Shown here: one piece after another, positions 1-8,502 of the stretch
How the letters are laid out: each line of letters begins with the position of its first letter
Numbering within the stretch: position 1 is the first letter of the stretch
Assembly: GCA_030591795.1 (NCBI GenBank)
Contig: JAUVAJ010000009.1
Location: 1 to 13,711 of the forward strand
Direction of reading: 5' to 3'
Source of the DNA: Desulfuromonadales bacterium
GTDB taxonomy: Bacteria; Desulfobacterota; Desulfuromonadia; Desulfuromonadales; UBA2294
Length of the DNA stretch: 13,711 nt
Notes under the pieces: model-generated
The model's input: only the letters and a program-made list of their open reading frames with translations
Told to the model about the DNA's origin: nothing
Databases searched by the model: none
Made by a program: the position numbers and the translations under genes

Positions 1-3000
1 ACGATCATGACCGATCCGGATTTCGCCGATCGCACCTATATCGAGCCGGTGACACCCGAATCGCTCACGCGCATCATCGAAAAAGAACGTCCTGATGCCG
101 TATTGCCGACCATGGGCGGACAGACCGCCCTGAATACGGCCGTTACGGTGGCCAAGGACGGTACGCTCGATAAGTATGGTGTTGAACTGATCGGAGCTAA
201 ACTCCCGGCGATCGAAATGGCCGAGGACCGCACCCTGTTCAAGGCGGCGATGGCGAGAATCGGCCTCGCGGTACCCGGCTCCGGTCTGGCTCACAATGAA
301 GAAGAGGCGATGCAGATCATCGAGACTATCGGCTTTCCGGCCATTATTCGCCCCTCGTTTACCCTCGGCGGCACCGGTGGTGGTATCGCTTATAATATGG
401 AAGAATACCAGAAGATGGCCGTGGCCGGTCTCGATGCATCACCGACGGACGAAATCCTGATCGAAGAATCGGTTATCGGCTGGAAAGAATATGAGCTCGA
501 GGTGATGCGCGACCTGGCCGACAACGTTGTTATCATCTGCTCGATTGAAAACTTCGATGCCATGGGCGTGCATACCGGTGATTCGATCACCGTCGCCCCG
601 GCCCAGACCCTGACCGATAAGGAATATCAGATTCTGCGGGATGCCTCGCTACGCATCATTCGTGAGATCGGCGTCGAGACCGGAGGCTCGAACATCCAGT
701 TCGGGATCAACCCGGTCGACGGGCGTCTGGTGGTCATCGAGATGAATCCGCGGGTTTCGCGTTCCTCGGCTCTCGCTTCCAAGGCGACCGGGTTTCCGAT
801 CGCCAAGATTGCGGCCAAGCTCGCGGTCGGTTACACCCTCGATGAGATTCCGAATGACATCACCCGGGAAACTTTCGCCTCATTCGAGCCGACCATCGAC
901 TATGTTGTGACCAAAATCCCGCGTTTTACGTTTGAGAAATTTCAGAAAGCCGATGCGACACTGACCACCCAGATGAAATCAGTTGGTGAAGTTATGGCTA
1001 TTGGCCGGACCTTTAAAGAGTCATTTCAGAAGGCGCTGCGTTCTCTGGAAATTGATTCATATGGCTTTGAAAGTCGCCTGTTTGTGGAGCCGTGTCGTTC
1101 GCCGAAGAAGATTACAGCTGATCAGGAGACAGAACTCGAGGCTAAACTGCGCGTGCCCAACTGGGAACGGCTCTGGTTTCTAGCTGATGCTATTCGCGGC
1201 GGATTTGGCACTGAACGCATTTATAATCTGACCGGTATCGACCCATGGTTTGTTGAGAATATCCGTCAGATTATAAACAAGGAAGAGGAGTTGATCGCGG
1301 CAGCCCATCTGGTCAGTCAAGGCGGGCAGGTGTTCAGTGACCTATTACTTGACGCCAAACAATATGGATTCTCCGATAAACGGCTGGCTGTGCTCTGGAA
1401 TAAGGATGAGTCGCTTATCCGGCAAAAGCGGATCGAAAACGGGGTTCGACCCGTTTACAAGAGGGTTGACACCTGTGGCGCAGAATTTGTCGCCTATACA
1501 CCATATTTCTATTCGACTTACGAGCAGGAGTGTGAGGCGGAACCGACTGACCGGAAAAAAATCATCATCCTCGGTGGTGGACCGAATCGTATAGGCCAGG
1601 GGATTGAATTTGACTACTGTTGTGTGCATGGTCTCTTTGCCCTCGCCGGTGATGGCTATGAGACGATCATGATTAACTGTAACCCGGAGACCGTATCAAC
1701 CGATTACGACACCTCTGATCGTCTCTATTTTGAGCCGCTGACTTTTGAGGACGTTCTGGAGATCGTCGAAATCGAAAAACCGCTAGGCGTGATCGTGCAG
1801 TTTGGTGGGCAGACGCCGTTGAAACTGGCTGTTGCGCTGGAGCAAGCCGGCGTACCGATCATCGGAACATCGCCTGACGCTATCGACCGGGCTGAAGACC
1901 GCGAACGGTTTCAGACATTACTGCACAAACTTGAACTGAAACAACCTGCCAATGGTATCGCTCGTTCGTTGGCTGATGCCGAGGAAATCGCCGAAGAAAT
2001 TGGTTATCCGGTTGTGGTTCGGCCCTCCTATGTGCTGGGCGGACGCGCCATGGAAATCGTCTATGATGTGGAAGCACTACGCAATTACATGTTGTATGCG
2101 GTTCAGGCCTCGCCTGACCATCCGATCCTGGTCGACAAATTCCTTGAGGCGGCTATCGAGATTGATGTTGACGCCTTGTGCGACGGCAAGGAAGTCGTCA
2201 TCGGCGGGATTATGCAGCATATCGAAGAGGCGGGCATCCACTCGGGGGATTCGGCCTGTACCTTGCCGCCGTACTCCCTTGATCAAACGATTCAGGACGA
2301 AATTCGTCGCCAGACAGTCGCTCTAGCGTTGGAACTCGGCGTTGTCGGGCTGATGAATATCCAGTTTGCGGTCAAGCAAGATGAGGTCTTCCTGATCGAA
2401 GTTAACCCACGGGCCAGTCGCACTTCTCCCTTTGTCTCCAAGGCGACCGGACGTCCACTGGCCAAGATTGCCGCCCGAGTTATGGCCGGCAAAAGCCTCG
2501 CCGAACTTGGTGTCTCGGGCGAGATTATCCCGAACTACTTCTCGGTAAAGGAGGCGGTATTCCCGTTTGTGAAATTTCCGGGAGTTGATACGCTGCTCGG
2601 ACCGGAAATGAAGTCGACTGGTGAAGTAATGGGGATCGACAAGGAATTCGGGCGAGCCTTTGCCAAAGCCCAGCTCGGCGCCGGAGTAGATTTGCCACTG
2701 TCCGGTAAGATCTTTGTCAGCGTTAAGGATGAAGATAAGGATCAAATCCTCGATTCGGTGCGCAAGTTGGCAGCTTCAGGCTTTAAAATTGTTGCCACCG
2801 ATGGCACAGCAAGGTATCTGCAGGACAACGATGTCGATGTCGAATTCATCAATAAGGTAAAAGAGGGTCGACCACATTGTGTCGACGCTTTGAAAAACAA
2901 TGAGATCGACATGGTTTTCAATACAACTTTCGGCGCACAATCGGTTGTCGATTCGTACTCGATCCGACGGACCGCCCTGATGCATAGTGTTGCTTACTTC

Positions 3001-3099
3001 ACCACCGTTGCCGGTATGCACGCTGCTGTTGATGGGGTTTTGGCTATGCAAAGGGAAGGGCTTGACGTCGAAACGATTCAAGGGTATTATCTGCGCTGA
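1..3099 (+). CDS. carB: Carbamoyl-phosphate synthase large subunit (5' end outside the window)
   Basis: This is the large subunit of carbamoyl-phosphate synthase. It uses ammonia delivered by CarA, bicarbonate and two ATP to make carbamoyl phosphate for pyrimidine and arginine synthesis in the cytoplasm. The reading frame is open from base 1, where the residues T-I-M-T-D-P match the E. coli sequence from Thr53, so about 50 N-terminal residues lie upstream; the ATG at 7 is internal. Two ATP-grasp halves are visible. The first contains MGGQTALN (near 112) and [11 protein letters not shown] (near 738). The second starts with [12 protein letters not shown] (near 1567) and carries QFGGQTPLK (near 1798) and [11 protein letters not shown] (near 2395). 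A C-terminal MGS-like allosteric domain runs from about 2704, with DGTARYL and NKVKEGRPH. The 1032 residues seen plus those missing match the usual length of about 1080. The frame is intact and closes with TGA. Confidence 0.97.
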   Translation, partial: TIMTDPDFADRTYIEPVTPESLTRIIEKERPDAVLPTMGGQTALNTAVTVAKDGTLDKYGVELIGAKLPAIEMAEDRTLFKAAMARIGLAVPGSGLAHNEEEAMQIIETIGFPAIIRPSFTLGGTGGGIAYNMEEYQKMAVAGLDASPTDEILIEESVIGWKEYELEVMRDLADNVVIICSIENFDAMGVHTGDSITVAPAQTLTDKEYQILRDASLRIIREIGVETGGSNIQFGINPVDGRLVVIEMNPRVSRSSALASKATGFPIAKIAAKLAVGYTLDEIPNDITRETFASFEPTIDYVVTKIPRFTFEKFQKADATLTTQMKSVGEVMAIGRTFKESFQKALRSLEIDSYGFESRLFVEPCRSPKKITADQETELEAKLRVPNWERLWFLADAIRGGFGTERIYNLTGIDPWFVENIRQIINKEEELIAAAHLVSQGGQVFSDLLLDAKQYGFSDKRLAVLWNKDESLIRQKRIENGVRPVYKRVDTCGAEFVAYTPYFYSTYEQECEAEPTDRKKIIILGGGPNRIGQGIEFDYCCVHGLFALAGDGYETIMINCNPETVSTDYDTSDRLYFEPLTFEDVLEIVEIEKPLGVIVQFGGQTPLKLAVALEQAGVPIIGTSPDAIDRAEDRERFQTLLHKLELKQPANGIARSLADAEEIAEEIGYPVVVRPSYVLGGRAMEIVYDVEALRNYMLYAVQASPDHPILVDKFLEAAIEIDVDALCDGKEVVIGGIMQHIEEAGIHSGDSACTLPPYSLDQTIQDEIRRQTVALALELGVVGLMNIQFAVKQDEVFLIEVNPRASRTSPFVSKATGRPLAKIAARVMAGKSLAELGVSGEIIPNYFSVKEAVFPFVKFPGVDTLLGPEMKSTGEVMGIDKEFGRAFAKAQLGAGVDLPLSGKIFVSVKDEDKDQILDSVRKLAASGFKIVATDGTARYLQDNDVDVEFINKVKEGRPHCVDALKNNEIDMVFNTTFGAQSVVDSYSIRRTALMHSVAYFTTVAGMHAAVDGVLAMQREGLDVETIQGYYLR

Positions 3100-3125
3100 A
3101 TTTAAAACATACAAGCTTATTACTG

Positions 3126-3159
3126 CCGGGCGGGGTTTACCTCGTCCGGTCATTTTATT
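3126..3159 (+). terminator. Hairpin between carB and greA, likely terminator or attenuator
   Basis: Bases 3126-3135 (CCGGGCGGGG) pair over all ten positions with 3140-3149 (CCTCGTCCGG), allowing two G-U pairs, around a TTTA loop. An imperfect T-rich run (TCATTTTATT) follows at 3150-3159. The position, 26 nt after the carB stop and 26 nt before greA, suits a terminator for the car genes or a leaky attenuator that lets some transcripts reach greA. The T tract is interrupted, so efficiency may be partial. Confidence 0.6.
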
Positions 3160-3175
3160 ATCAAAGGAATGATTA

Positions 3176-3652
3176 ATGTCACAAAATATACCGATGACTC
3201 CTGGTTGTTATCAGAAGCTCCAGGAGGAATTAAAAAATAAGATTCGTGTTGAACGTCCCAAGGTTGTCAATGATATTGCTGAAGCTCGCAGCCATGGCGA
3301 TCTGTCTGAAAATGCCGAATATGATGCAGCCAAAGAAAAGCAAGGGATGATTGAAGGTCGTATTCAGGTTCTGAATGACACCATTGCCCGCGCTCAGGTA
3401 ATAGACCCGGCAGAGCTGGACGTTGAAAACATTGTCTTTGGCGCAACTGTTACCTTGACCGATATTGACACTGATGATGAAGTGATTTATCAGATTGTCG
3501 GTGAGGAAGAAGCGGATATCAAGGCTGGCAGAATCTCCGTAACCTCTCCGGTTGGCAAGGCTCTGATCGGTCATTATGTGGATGATGAGGTTCGCATCAA
3601 GGTTCCGTCCGGGGTTAAAATATACGAAGTCGTAAACATTGCTTACAGGTGA
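3176..3652 (+). CDS. greA: Transcription elongation/cleavage factor GreA
   Basis: GreA binds the secondary channel of RNA polymerase and stimulates cleavage of backtracked transcripts so that stalled complexes can resume. The 158-residue product has the normal family length (E. coli 158). An N-terminal coiled-coil hairpin (about residues 10-75) carries the diagnostic tip ARSHGDLSENAEYDAAK, with acidic residues D42 and E45 at the places of the Mg-binding pair of E. coli GreA. The C-terminal FKBP-like domain follows and ends in SPVGKALIGHYVDDEV, the usual family signature. The ATG at 3176 has AAAGGA about 8 nt upstream. The gene follows carB after a hairpin, and its stop overlaps the ribosome binding site of the next gene, which suggests translation coupling. 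Confidence 0.96.
   Translation: MSQNIPMTPGCYQKLQEELKNKIRVERPKVVNDIAEARSHGDLSENAEYDAAKEKQGMIEGRIQVLNDTIARAQVIDPAELDVENIVFGATVTLTDIDTDDEVIYQIVGEEEADIKAGRISVTSPVGKALIGHYVDDEVRIKVPSGVKIYEVVNIAYR
3647..3652 (+). promoter_or_regulatory. Ribosome binding site of the DUF1858 gene, overlapping the greA stop
   Basis: AGGTGA at 3647-3652 contains the last bases of greA and its TGA stop. It lies 5 nt before the ATG at 3658. This favours ATG 3658 over the in-frame GTG at 3649, which would itself sit inside the Shine-Dalgarno sequence. Confidence 0.65.
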
Positions 3653-3657
3653 ATATA

Positions 3658-3867
3658 ATGAAAAAAAATAAAGTTACCGCCGATATGACGTTTGGGCAGG
3701 TCCTGCAGATGAGCCCGGAAGTCGGCAAGATGCTCAAAGCTAAATTCAACCTGGCCTGCATGGGTTGCGGTGGTGTTGACAATGAAACCCTGACCTTGGG
3801 TGCTCGGGCACATGGCCTTGACGTCAACGACATTATTCGTGAACTGAATATCATCCTCGCTAAATAG
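3658..3867 (+). CDS. DUF1858 / hybrid-cluster-associated redox disulfide domain protein
   Basis: This small 69-residue protein matches the DUF1858 family, also described as the hybrid-cluster-protein-associated redox disulfide domain. The visible marks are an N-terminal VTADMTFGQVLQMSPEVGKMLKAKF helical stretch broken here only for naming, a C34-x2-C37 pair in the segment CMGCGG, and the closing ARAHGLDVNDIIRELN typical of the family. The two cysteines are expected to form a redox-active disulfide or a metal/thiol site; the real partner is not known from this sequence. It is cytoplasmic, with no signal peptide or membrane segment. It sits between greA (ribosome binding site overlapping the greA stop) and recG (17 nt gap), so the three are probably co-transcribed. 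I chose the start at ATG 3658 because of the AGGTGA spacing. Confidence 0.88.
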   Translation: MKKNKVTADMTFGQVLQMSPEVGKMLKAKFNLACMGCGGVDNETLTLGARAHGLDVNDIIRELNIILAK

Positions 3868-3884
3868 TAACGAACGGGAAGGGC

Positions 3885-6023
3885 ATGTCGCAGAAGCCCC
3901 AGAACACATCTGTTCATCAATCGGCTTCAGTGTTGCGTGGTGTTGGGCCTGCAGTGCTGACCAAGCTCCAGAAAATGGGGATTGAGACGGTTGAAGATGT
4001 CCTGTTTAAACTTCCGGCACGCTATGAAGATCGACGAGTAGTTCGAAAAATTGCTGAGCTGAGGGAAGGGGAACGCCAGTTATTTCGTGGCGAGATCCTG
4101 GCTGCCGGTGAAGCGACAACCCGCGGTCGCGGGCGACAGTTGTATGAGGTGATCGTCAGCGATGGTAGCGGTCAGATCATGCTCAAATGGTTTCATTATA
4201 AAAAATCATGGATGAAGCAACGCTTTGCGATCGGTCGCAAAGCGTTTTTTATTGCTGACATAAAACGCTACGGCGCACTCCGTGAAGCGCATCATCCTGA
4301 CGCTGAATTTATTAAAGAAAACGAAGAGATAGATACTGCTTCTCTGGAAAATACTTTAAGTGTCGGATGCATTCTGCCGATCTACCATCTGACTGAAGGT
4401 TTACATCAGAAAACTGCGCAAAAAATCTGGCGTGATGCAGTCCCCCGTTTCGTTGATCTCCTGCAAACCTACCTACCTGATTCGATCCGCAACAAAAGAG
4501 GGCTGCTGACAACAGCCGCCGCAGTGCAACTTGTGCACAATCCGGCCAAAGACAGCAATATCGGCCAATTAGAGTCAGGACGAGATACTGCACGGAAAAC
4601 ACTAGTTTTTGACGAGTTTTTCTTTTTAGCCCTCGGTATGGCGATGAAACGCCGTGGGGTGGTGATTGAGCCGGGAATCCCTTTCAAACTCGAGCACAAA
4701 TACACCAAACCTTTGGCCGCCTTGCTCCCTTACAAGCTAACCGGTGCCCAGCGCCGCGTGCTTGGCGATATTAAACGGGATGTTATGTCACCACATCCGA
4801 TGAATCGGCTGATTCAGGGGGATGTCGGGAGCGGTAAGACCATTGTCGCCCTGATGACCGCCTTGATAGCGATCGAAAACAAGTGCCAGGTCGCAATCGT
4901 CGCTCCGACTGAGATCCTTGCCGAGCAACACTTTTCCTTGTTTAATCAGTATTTTATCAAGCTAGGCCTAAATACCATTCTTTTGTCCGGATCGTTGACG
5001 CCAAAAGAGAAAAAAGCGGCGTATGCACGCATTGCTAGCGGCGAAATCGACCTTGTAGTCGGCACCCATGCAGTATTGCAAGAGGGCGTCACATTTCATC
5101 GTCTGGGCCTTGGTATAGTCGATGAACAGCACCGGTTCGGGGTAAAGCAGAGAGCCGTTTTACGGCAAAAAGGCGAAAATCCCCATCTACTGGTAATGAC
5201 CGCGACACCGATCCCGCGCACCTTGGCTCTTACCCTGTATGGCGATCTTTCCCTGTCAGTCATCGACGAAATGCCGCCTGGCCGCCATCCGGTAAAGACC
5301 TCAGCCATTACAGAGCATCGACGCAACGAGGTCTACAGCCTTGTGCGTAAGGAGCTAGAATCCTACAGACAGGCTTATATTGTCTATCCTTTGGTAGAAG
5401 AATCCGAGAAAAGCGACCTGCAAGCCGCGACTGTAGCCGCTGAGCAGCTCCAGGCCGAATTCGCTGATTACAAGATCGGACTGCTACATGGTCGTATGAC
5501 GGCTGAACAGAAGGATGCTGAAATGCAACTCTTCAAGGATGGGCAGATTAATATCCTGGTCTCAACCACGGTTATTGAAGTCGGTATCGATGTGCCGAAC
5601 GCAACCGTAATGGTTATTGAACATGCGGAACGTTTCGGCCTGTCGCAACTGCATCAACTGAGAGGACGAGTTGGCCGTGGCGAGGGCAAGAGTCATTGTT
5701 TTCTGATTCGTTCGCAGCGGATCAGTGAAGACGGACAAAAGCGCTTGCAGGTTATGGTTGAAACCAACGATGGATTCAAGATTGCGGAGGCTGATCTGCA
5801 GATACGTGGTCCAGGTGATTTTCTCGGGACGCGGCAGGCCGGCTTGCCGGACTTTAGAGTCGCTAATCTTTTGCTTGATGCCCGGATTCTCGATGAGGCA
5901 CATGAGGATGCTTTTGAGTTGGCCAACAGTCCTGGATTTTTGACGTCTAAGGATTATAAGGACGTTCGCCAGGAGTTAAAAAAACGCTGGGGTGGTCGAC
6001 TCGAGCTGGTTAATGCAGGTTGA
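3885..6023 (+). CDS. recG: ATP-dependent DNA helicase RecG
   Basis: RecG remodels branched DNA: it reverses stalled forks and migrates Holliday junctions during repair and recombination. The 712-residue product is slightly longer than E. coli RecG (693). An N-terminal segment with the helix-hairpin-like LRGVGPAVLTKLQKMGI and the wedge/OB-fold region (about residues 60-190) precede the helicase core. Walker A is GDVGSGKT at residues 312-319, the Walker B/DEQH box is DEQHRFG from residue 413, and motif III is TATPIPRT from residue 439. The second RecA-like domain has TTVIEVGIDVPNATVMVIE and the QLHQLRGRVGRG motif. Near the C terminus, RGPGDFLGTRQAGLPDFR is the RecG-specific signature. GGGAAGGG lies just upstream of ATG 3885. 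The frame is complete and ends the tightly packed housekeeping block. Confidence 0.97.
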   Translation: MSQKPQNTSVHQSASVLRGVGPAVLTKLQKMGIETVEDVLFKLPARYEDRRVVRKIAELREGERQLFRGEILAAGEATTRGRGRQLYEVIVSDGSGQIMLKWFHYKKSWMKQRFAIGRKAFFIADIKRYGALREAHHPDAEFIKENEEIDTASLENTLSVGCILPIYHLTEGLHQKTAQKIWRDAVPRFVDLLQTYLPDSIRNKRGLLTTAAAVQLVHNPAKDSNIGQLESGRDTARKTLVFDEFFFLALGMAMKRRGVVIEPGIPFKLEHKYTKPLAALLPYKLTGAQRRVLGDIKRDVMSPHPMNRLIQGDVGSGKTIVALMTALIAIENKCQVAIVAPTEILAEQHFSLFNQYFIKLGLNTILLSGSLTPKEKKAAYARIASGEIDLVVGTHAVLQEGVTFHRLGLGIVDEQHRFGVKQRAVLRQKGENPHLLVMTATPIPRTLALTLYGDLSLSVIDEMPPGRHPVKTSAITEHRRNEVYSLVRKELESYRQAYIVYPLVEESEKSDLQAATVAAEQLQAEFADYKIGLLHGRMTAEQKDAEMQLFKDGQINILVSTTVIEVGIDVPNATVMVIEHAERFGLSQLHQLRGRVGRGEGKSHCFLIRSQRISEDGQKRLQVMVETNDGFKIAEADLQIRGPGDFLGTRQAGLPDFRVANLLLDARILDEAHEDAFELANSPGFLTSKDYKDVRQELKKRWGGRLELVNAG

Positions 6024-6222
6024 CCAGTTTTCGTACAATACTACATAATTCCTGTAAATTCAGTAAGTTGCACAAAAAGTAGGCTCTCGTATTTACCCTG
6101 TAAGCGACTTTCTCGACATGAGTAAGGGGTTAGCGTGGGTTGTTTTTGCCTCCTGTTTGTCTTTTGTCTTAATTTAGCATTTTCTATTTTTCCGACTTCA
6201 ATTCTCCACTATTCGTACGTCC

Positions 6223-6353
6223 AACTAATAATGTGAAATATGGCACCTGTCTAAGTTGCCGTATTTTCGATGTCTTTTTTTAGTATCATTTGTAATAAGC
6301 TATGATTTGCTGGAACTAAATATGTTACTTGCCAAACATTCGAACTAATAATG
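6223..6353 (+). repeat. Two direct copies of AACTAATAATG, 120 bases apart
   Basis: The 11-mer AACTAATAATG occurs at 6223-6233 and at 6343-6353. Similarity continues a few bases downstream (GTGAAAT versus GTAAAT). Only two copies were seen, and nothing resembling an array or integration core surrounds them. They could be remnant boundaries, protein binding sites or chance in A+T-rich DNA. Confidence 0.45.
6235..6290 (+). terminator. Possible distal terminator hairpin downstream of recG
   Basis: Bases 6236-6245 (AAATATGGCA) pair with 6257-6266 (TGCCGTATTT), with one G-U pair, and a further G-U pair is possible at 6235/6267. The loop is 11 bases. A T7 run (6275-6281) follows about 8 bases after the stem rather than directly, so this is a weak match to an intrinsic terminator. 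It may instead be a protein-binding inverted repeat or a processed RNA structure. Confidence 0.35.
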
Positions 6354-6493
6354 GTAAATGCGTGAAACACACAATAGGCACACTGATAAACCTTGTAATA
6401 TCGAGCATTTACAAGTATGCGTAGGATGTAGAAAATTATGCTTAACTTGCAGTCAGCATTACATCTATGATCATTATCTTATGAATATAGAAC

Positions 6494-6793
6494 TTACCCC
6501 TGTATATTTCTCTCATCTGAATGCAAAAACGGCGCATCCATATCAAGGTTTATCCACCAGCAGTCTGAATTGGAAGCCATTATGAATAATTCGACAAAAG
6601 ATTCGCTACAACCATCCTTTATCATTTGACGCGTCCTATTGTGAATGATCTCCTTATCAGGAACACTAATCCACCAACCGTATTCATGTGGAATCACTCT
6701 TGCGGGGAATTTGTAATGATCACAGTTCAATAGAATGACATCTCTATCTGTAAGGTGTTCCGTAGAGACGTCGAGGTACTTTTGAATAGCCAT
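6494..6793 (-). CDS. Small protein resembling DUF5983 family
   Basis: This 99-residue protein has no known function. The pattern LDVSTEHLT near residues 7-15, the HEYGWW block at 36-41 and the WWINLDMDAP block at 79-88 resemble small proteins annotated as DUF5983, which are frequent on plasmids and genomic islands; the family name is from memory and tentative. It is rich in Trp and acidic residues, with two Cys, no signal peptide and no membrane segment, so it is probably cytoplasmic. The ATG is read at 6793-6791 on the minus strand. AAAGGAACTGG lies just upstream and can serve as a ribosome binding site, which supports a real gene. It is divergent from the six-cysteine gene at 7049, with a perfect palindrome between them. 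Confidence 0.72.
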   Translation of the reverse strand: MAIQKYLDVSTEHLTDRDVILLNCDHYKFPARVIPHEYGWWISVPDKEIIHNRTRQMIKDGCSESFVELFIMASNSDCWWINLDMDAPFLHSDERNIQG

Positions 6794-6830
6794 GTTCCAG
6801 TTCCTTTGTAATATTCTGGTTATGGCTATC

Positions 6831-6840
6831 TTGTCGACAA
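6831..6840. promoter_or_regulatory. Perfect 10-bp palindrome, possible operator
   Basis: TTGTCGACAA at 6831-6840 reads the same on both strands. It lies 38 bp upstream of the minus-strand gene start and within the 255-bp region shared by two divergent genes. The placement suits a dimeric regulator, but a 10-bp palindrome can occur by chance and no flanking symmetry was found. Confidence 0.3.
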
Positions 6841-7034
6841 TTTCATTGAATTACGTTATAGGGCTGACTAGATGTTTGATCGGGTAGTTCGGAGGTTTAA
6901 TTCAATGGATGAGTAATAAGTGATTTGATATTTAGAAGGCCAAGCCTCAGACGAAGACTGGCATCGGTGATTAACTGATATTGGTGTAAAGTGGTCTAGT
7001 TGGCACAGGAACTGCTATAGATCCGGTAAATATC

Positions 7035-7042
7035 TATGGAGG
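7035..7042 (+). promoter_or_regulatory. Ribosome binding site for the six-cysteine protein
   Basis: ATGGAGGT at 7035-7042 contains a strong GGAGG core about 7 nt before the ATG at 7049. It supports translation of an otherwise unrecognised gene. Confidence 0.7.
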
Positions 7043-7048
7043 TTACCA

Positions 7049-7342
7049 ATGACAGAGTTTAGAACCGAAGGTGGCAAAACTTACAGACTTGAGGCAGTAA
7101 CTACAGATTGCACGTGCGAAACTTGTGACGATCTTAGATCGGCAGGTTGTCAGGCCTATGGGGCAATTACTTACCTTGGCGAAATGATGATTGGTTGCGA
7201 TTGTGGAGCAAGCAGTGAAGAAGAGGCTATAGACTCTGCTGAAGTTTTATATCAGATGTTCCATATGGGTGAGTTGGGCACTAATGCTCAAGAGGTCTTC
7301 ACTGCCGAGGCCATTAAGCAAGTAAGGTCGAGGCGGGCTTAG
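7049..7342 (+). CDS. Unrecognised 97-residue protein with six cysteines
   Basis: I do not recognise a family. The product has six cysteines, all in the first 52 residues, arranged C21-x-C23-x2-C26, C34 and C50-x-C52. That clustering suggests a small zinc- or iron-binding fold or a disulfide-rich core. The cytoplasmic look (no signal peptide, acidic middle with SSEEEAIDSAE) favours metal binding; this is inference. The C-terminal half is predicted helical and ends in a basic tail, VRSRRA. A strong GGAGG ribosome binding site and a hairpin after the stop bracket it as a single-gene unit. Its neighbours on both sides are on the opposite strand. Confidence 0.75.
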   Translation: MTEFRTEGGKTYRLEAVTTDCTCETCDDLRSAGCQAYGAITYLGEMMIGCDCGASSEEEAIDSAEVLYQMFHMGELGTNAQEVFTAEAIKQVRSRRA

Positions 7343-7375
7343 GCAAGCAAATGATGGGTATGCTGACTTAGACGT

Positions 7376-7408
7376 AGGCCCAACCTTCACAGAAAGTTGG
7401 GCTTTGCC
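7376..7408. terminator. Hairpin after the six-cysteine gene, likely terminator
   Basis: GCCCAAC at 7378-7384 pairs perfectly with GTTGGGC at 7396-7402. The outer bases 7376-7377 pair with 7403-7404 (one G-U), and the loop is 11 bases. Only a short T run (TTT at 7403-7405) follows, so termination on the plus strand may be weak. On the minus strand the stem is followed by T-poor sequence. The location, 35 bases after the stop of the six-cysteine gene, supports a terminator role. Confidence 0.55.
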
Positions 7409-7565
7409 ATGCCAAAAAACACCAATTACCTAGCATTATCGTAAATGTAGATACCAAATAAACAAGGCTGTGTTAGTGAATTGATTACAAGTGATTCCAG
7501 ACGTTATGCTATTCGGTATAATACTAATTGGAATAACACGTATTTCAGAATAACTGTTCATACAT

Positions 7566-8354
7566 TTACAAGTTCAGTATTGTGAAAGTTGGTCGGCCGT
7601 ACTCAGCTCCTAGAACCATGGCTCTCAAATTGCCAAGGATCTGAACGTCTGCCGGATCGTGCGTATGGCCGGAGTATATTGAAAATTCAACTGCTGGGTT
7701 CTCTTTAGCGACATTGCGCAGAACGTCTCCAGCAGCTTTGCAGCAGAAGTAGGGCAAACCTTCATCTGATGGCTGACCCATGTAGAAACAAGATTGTGGA
7801 AAAGGTGGCACATGGGTCAAGACGATAACCTGTCGATATTTAGCGATTCCTTGATCCAGTACAGATGATAAGTAATCAGCCGATTCAGATCCGAGTCGCA
7901 TCAAAATTTCCCGGCGGGAGTATTTGCTTAATCCTTTTAAGTATTCAATGCGGATAAAGTCTGCCAGTTCTAGGTCAGAGTTGAATATTGAACCGGCCCT
8001 AGCATCTCCCCAGCAGCCATGCCCTACTAAGAGAACATCCTCCTCCAACTCAACGCGCCCAACTGCCGGTAGCCAAGAAATATTGGGGTTTTCTTTAGTG
8101 ATTTTCCTGGCTAGTTCCCGGACCTCAAAGATTGAAGATCCATAGTAGTCGTGGTTTCCCATGCAAAAACAGATCGGGGCTTTTATTACTGATTGTAGTT
8201 TTATTAACCACGATTCAAGATAACCTGGAGTAGCAATATCTCCACCGATCAAAACGGCATCTGGAGCTGCATCCTGTATACTTCTGAAAAACTCTTTTCG
8301 CTTTTTCACATTTAAAAACTCTAGGTGAATGTCTGCCATCAGCGCAATTTTCAT
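7566..8354 (-). CDS. Calcineurin-like metallophosphoesterase
   Basis: This 262-residue enzyme belongs to the calcineurin-like binuclear metallophosphoesterase superfamily, which hydrolyses phosphomonoesters or phosphodiesters; the substrate cannot be read from the sequence. All core metal ligands are present in order: D8-x-H10, G-G-D39, G-N67-H68-D69, H181 in THVPPF and GH230-T-H232. It has no signal peptide and is expected in the cytoplasm. The length is typical of a single-domain member. The spacing between the GNHD block and THVP is occupied by a helical insert (about residues 115-170) that may set specificity. The start at 8354 has only a weak GGGAT upstream on the minus strand. It is divergent from the gene at 8503 and unrelated in detail to the PPP phosphatase at 8910. 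Confidence 0.9.
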   Translation of the reverse strand: MKIALMADIHLEFLNVKKRKEFFRSIQDAAPDAVLIGGDIATPGYLESWLIKLQSVIKAPICFCMGNHDYYGSSIFEVRELARKITKENPNISWLPAVGRVELEEDVLLVGHGCWGDARAGSIFNSDLELADFIRIEYLKGLSKYSRREILMRLGSESADYLSSVLDQGIAKYRQVIVLTHVPPFPQSCFYMGQPSDEGLPYFCCKAAGDVLRNVAKENPAVEFSIYSGHTHDPADVQILGNLRAMVLGAEYGRPTFTILNL

Positions 8355-8444
8355 GACTATAATCCCGAAAAGGTATTGTGAGTATTGTTATGTTATGCCA
8401 TTATTAAAAAATAGTAAATGCTTAACTAAAACAATAACTTACAC

Positions 8445-8459
8445 CCACATCTAGTGTGG
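8445..8459. repeat. Inverted repeat in a divergent promoter region
   Basis: CCACA (8445-8449) and TGTGG (8455-8459) form an inverted repeat around TCTAG, 91 bases upstream of the phosphoesterase start and 43 bases upstream of ATG 8503. It could be an operator shared by the divergent genes or a short hairpin in a transcript leader. Five paired bases are not strong evidence. Confidence 0.25.
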
Positions 8460-8502
8460 TATGAATAGTTGTTTTGATGAGTGGAACAGGAGTAGAACAA
8501 CC

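Larger units (their letters stand above)
6024..6493. other. Gene-free AT-rich gap after recG
   Basis: About 470 bases hold no convincing gene on either strand. Contents seen are an 11-bp hairpin at 6235-6267 and two copies of AACTAATAATG exactly 120 bases apart. No clear intrinsic terminator lies immediately after the recG stop. A 75-codon open frame from 6358 overlaps the 3' end of the next minus-strand gene and has no supporting features. Base composition turns noticeably A+T-rich here compared with carB-recG. Confidence 0.6.

Noticed and set aside
2323..3153. Long minus-strand frames opposite carB
   Set aside because: They are shadows of the intact carB frame, with no family resemblance and no ribosome binding sites.
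6358..6585. 75-codon plus-strand frame with C-x2-C-x3-C-x2-C pattern
   Set aside because: It lacks a ribosome binding site, overlaps the 3' end of the better-supported minus-strand gene and resembles no family I know. The Cys pattern alone is not enough.
7378..7402. GCCCAAC...GTTGGGC looks like the outer core boxes of an integron attC site
   Set aside because: The whole element is only 25 bases; attC sites need at least about 55 with inner L boxes and an extrahelical base. No integrase and no second similar site are present, so a terminator hairpin is the simpler reading.
7481..7522. TTGATT and TATAAT-like boxes suggesting a plus-strand promoter
   Set aside because: Spacing between the good boxes is wrong, and the only downstream DNA is antisense to the phosphoesterase gene, so there is no gene for it to serve.
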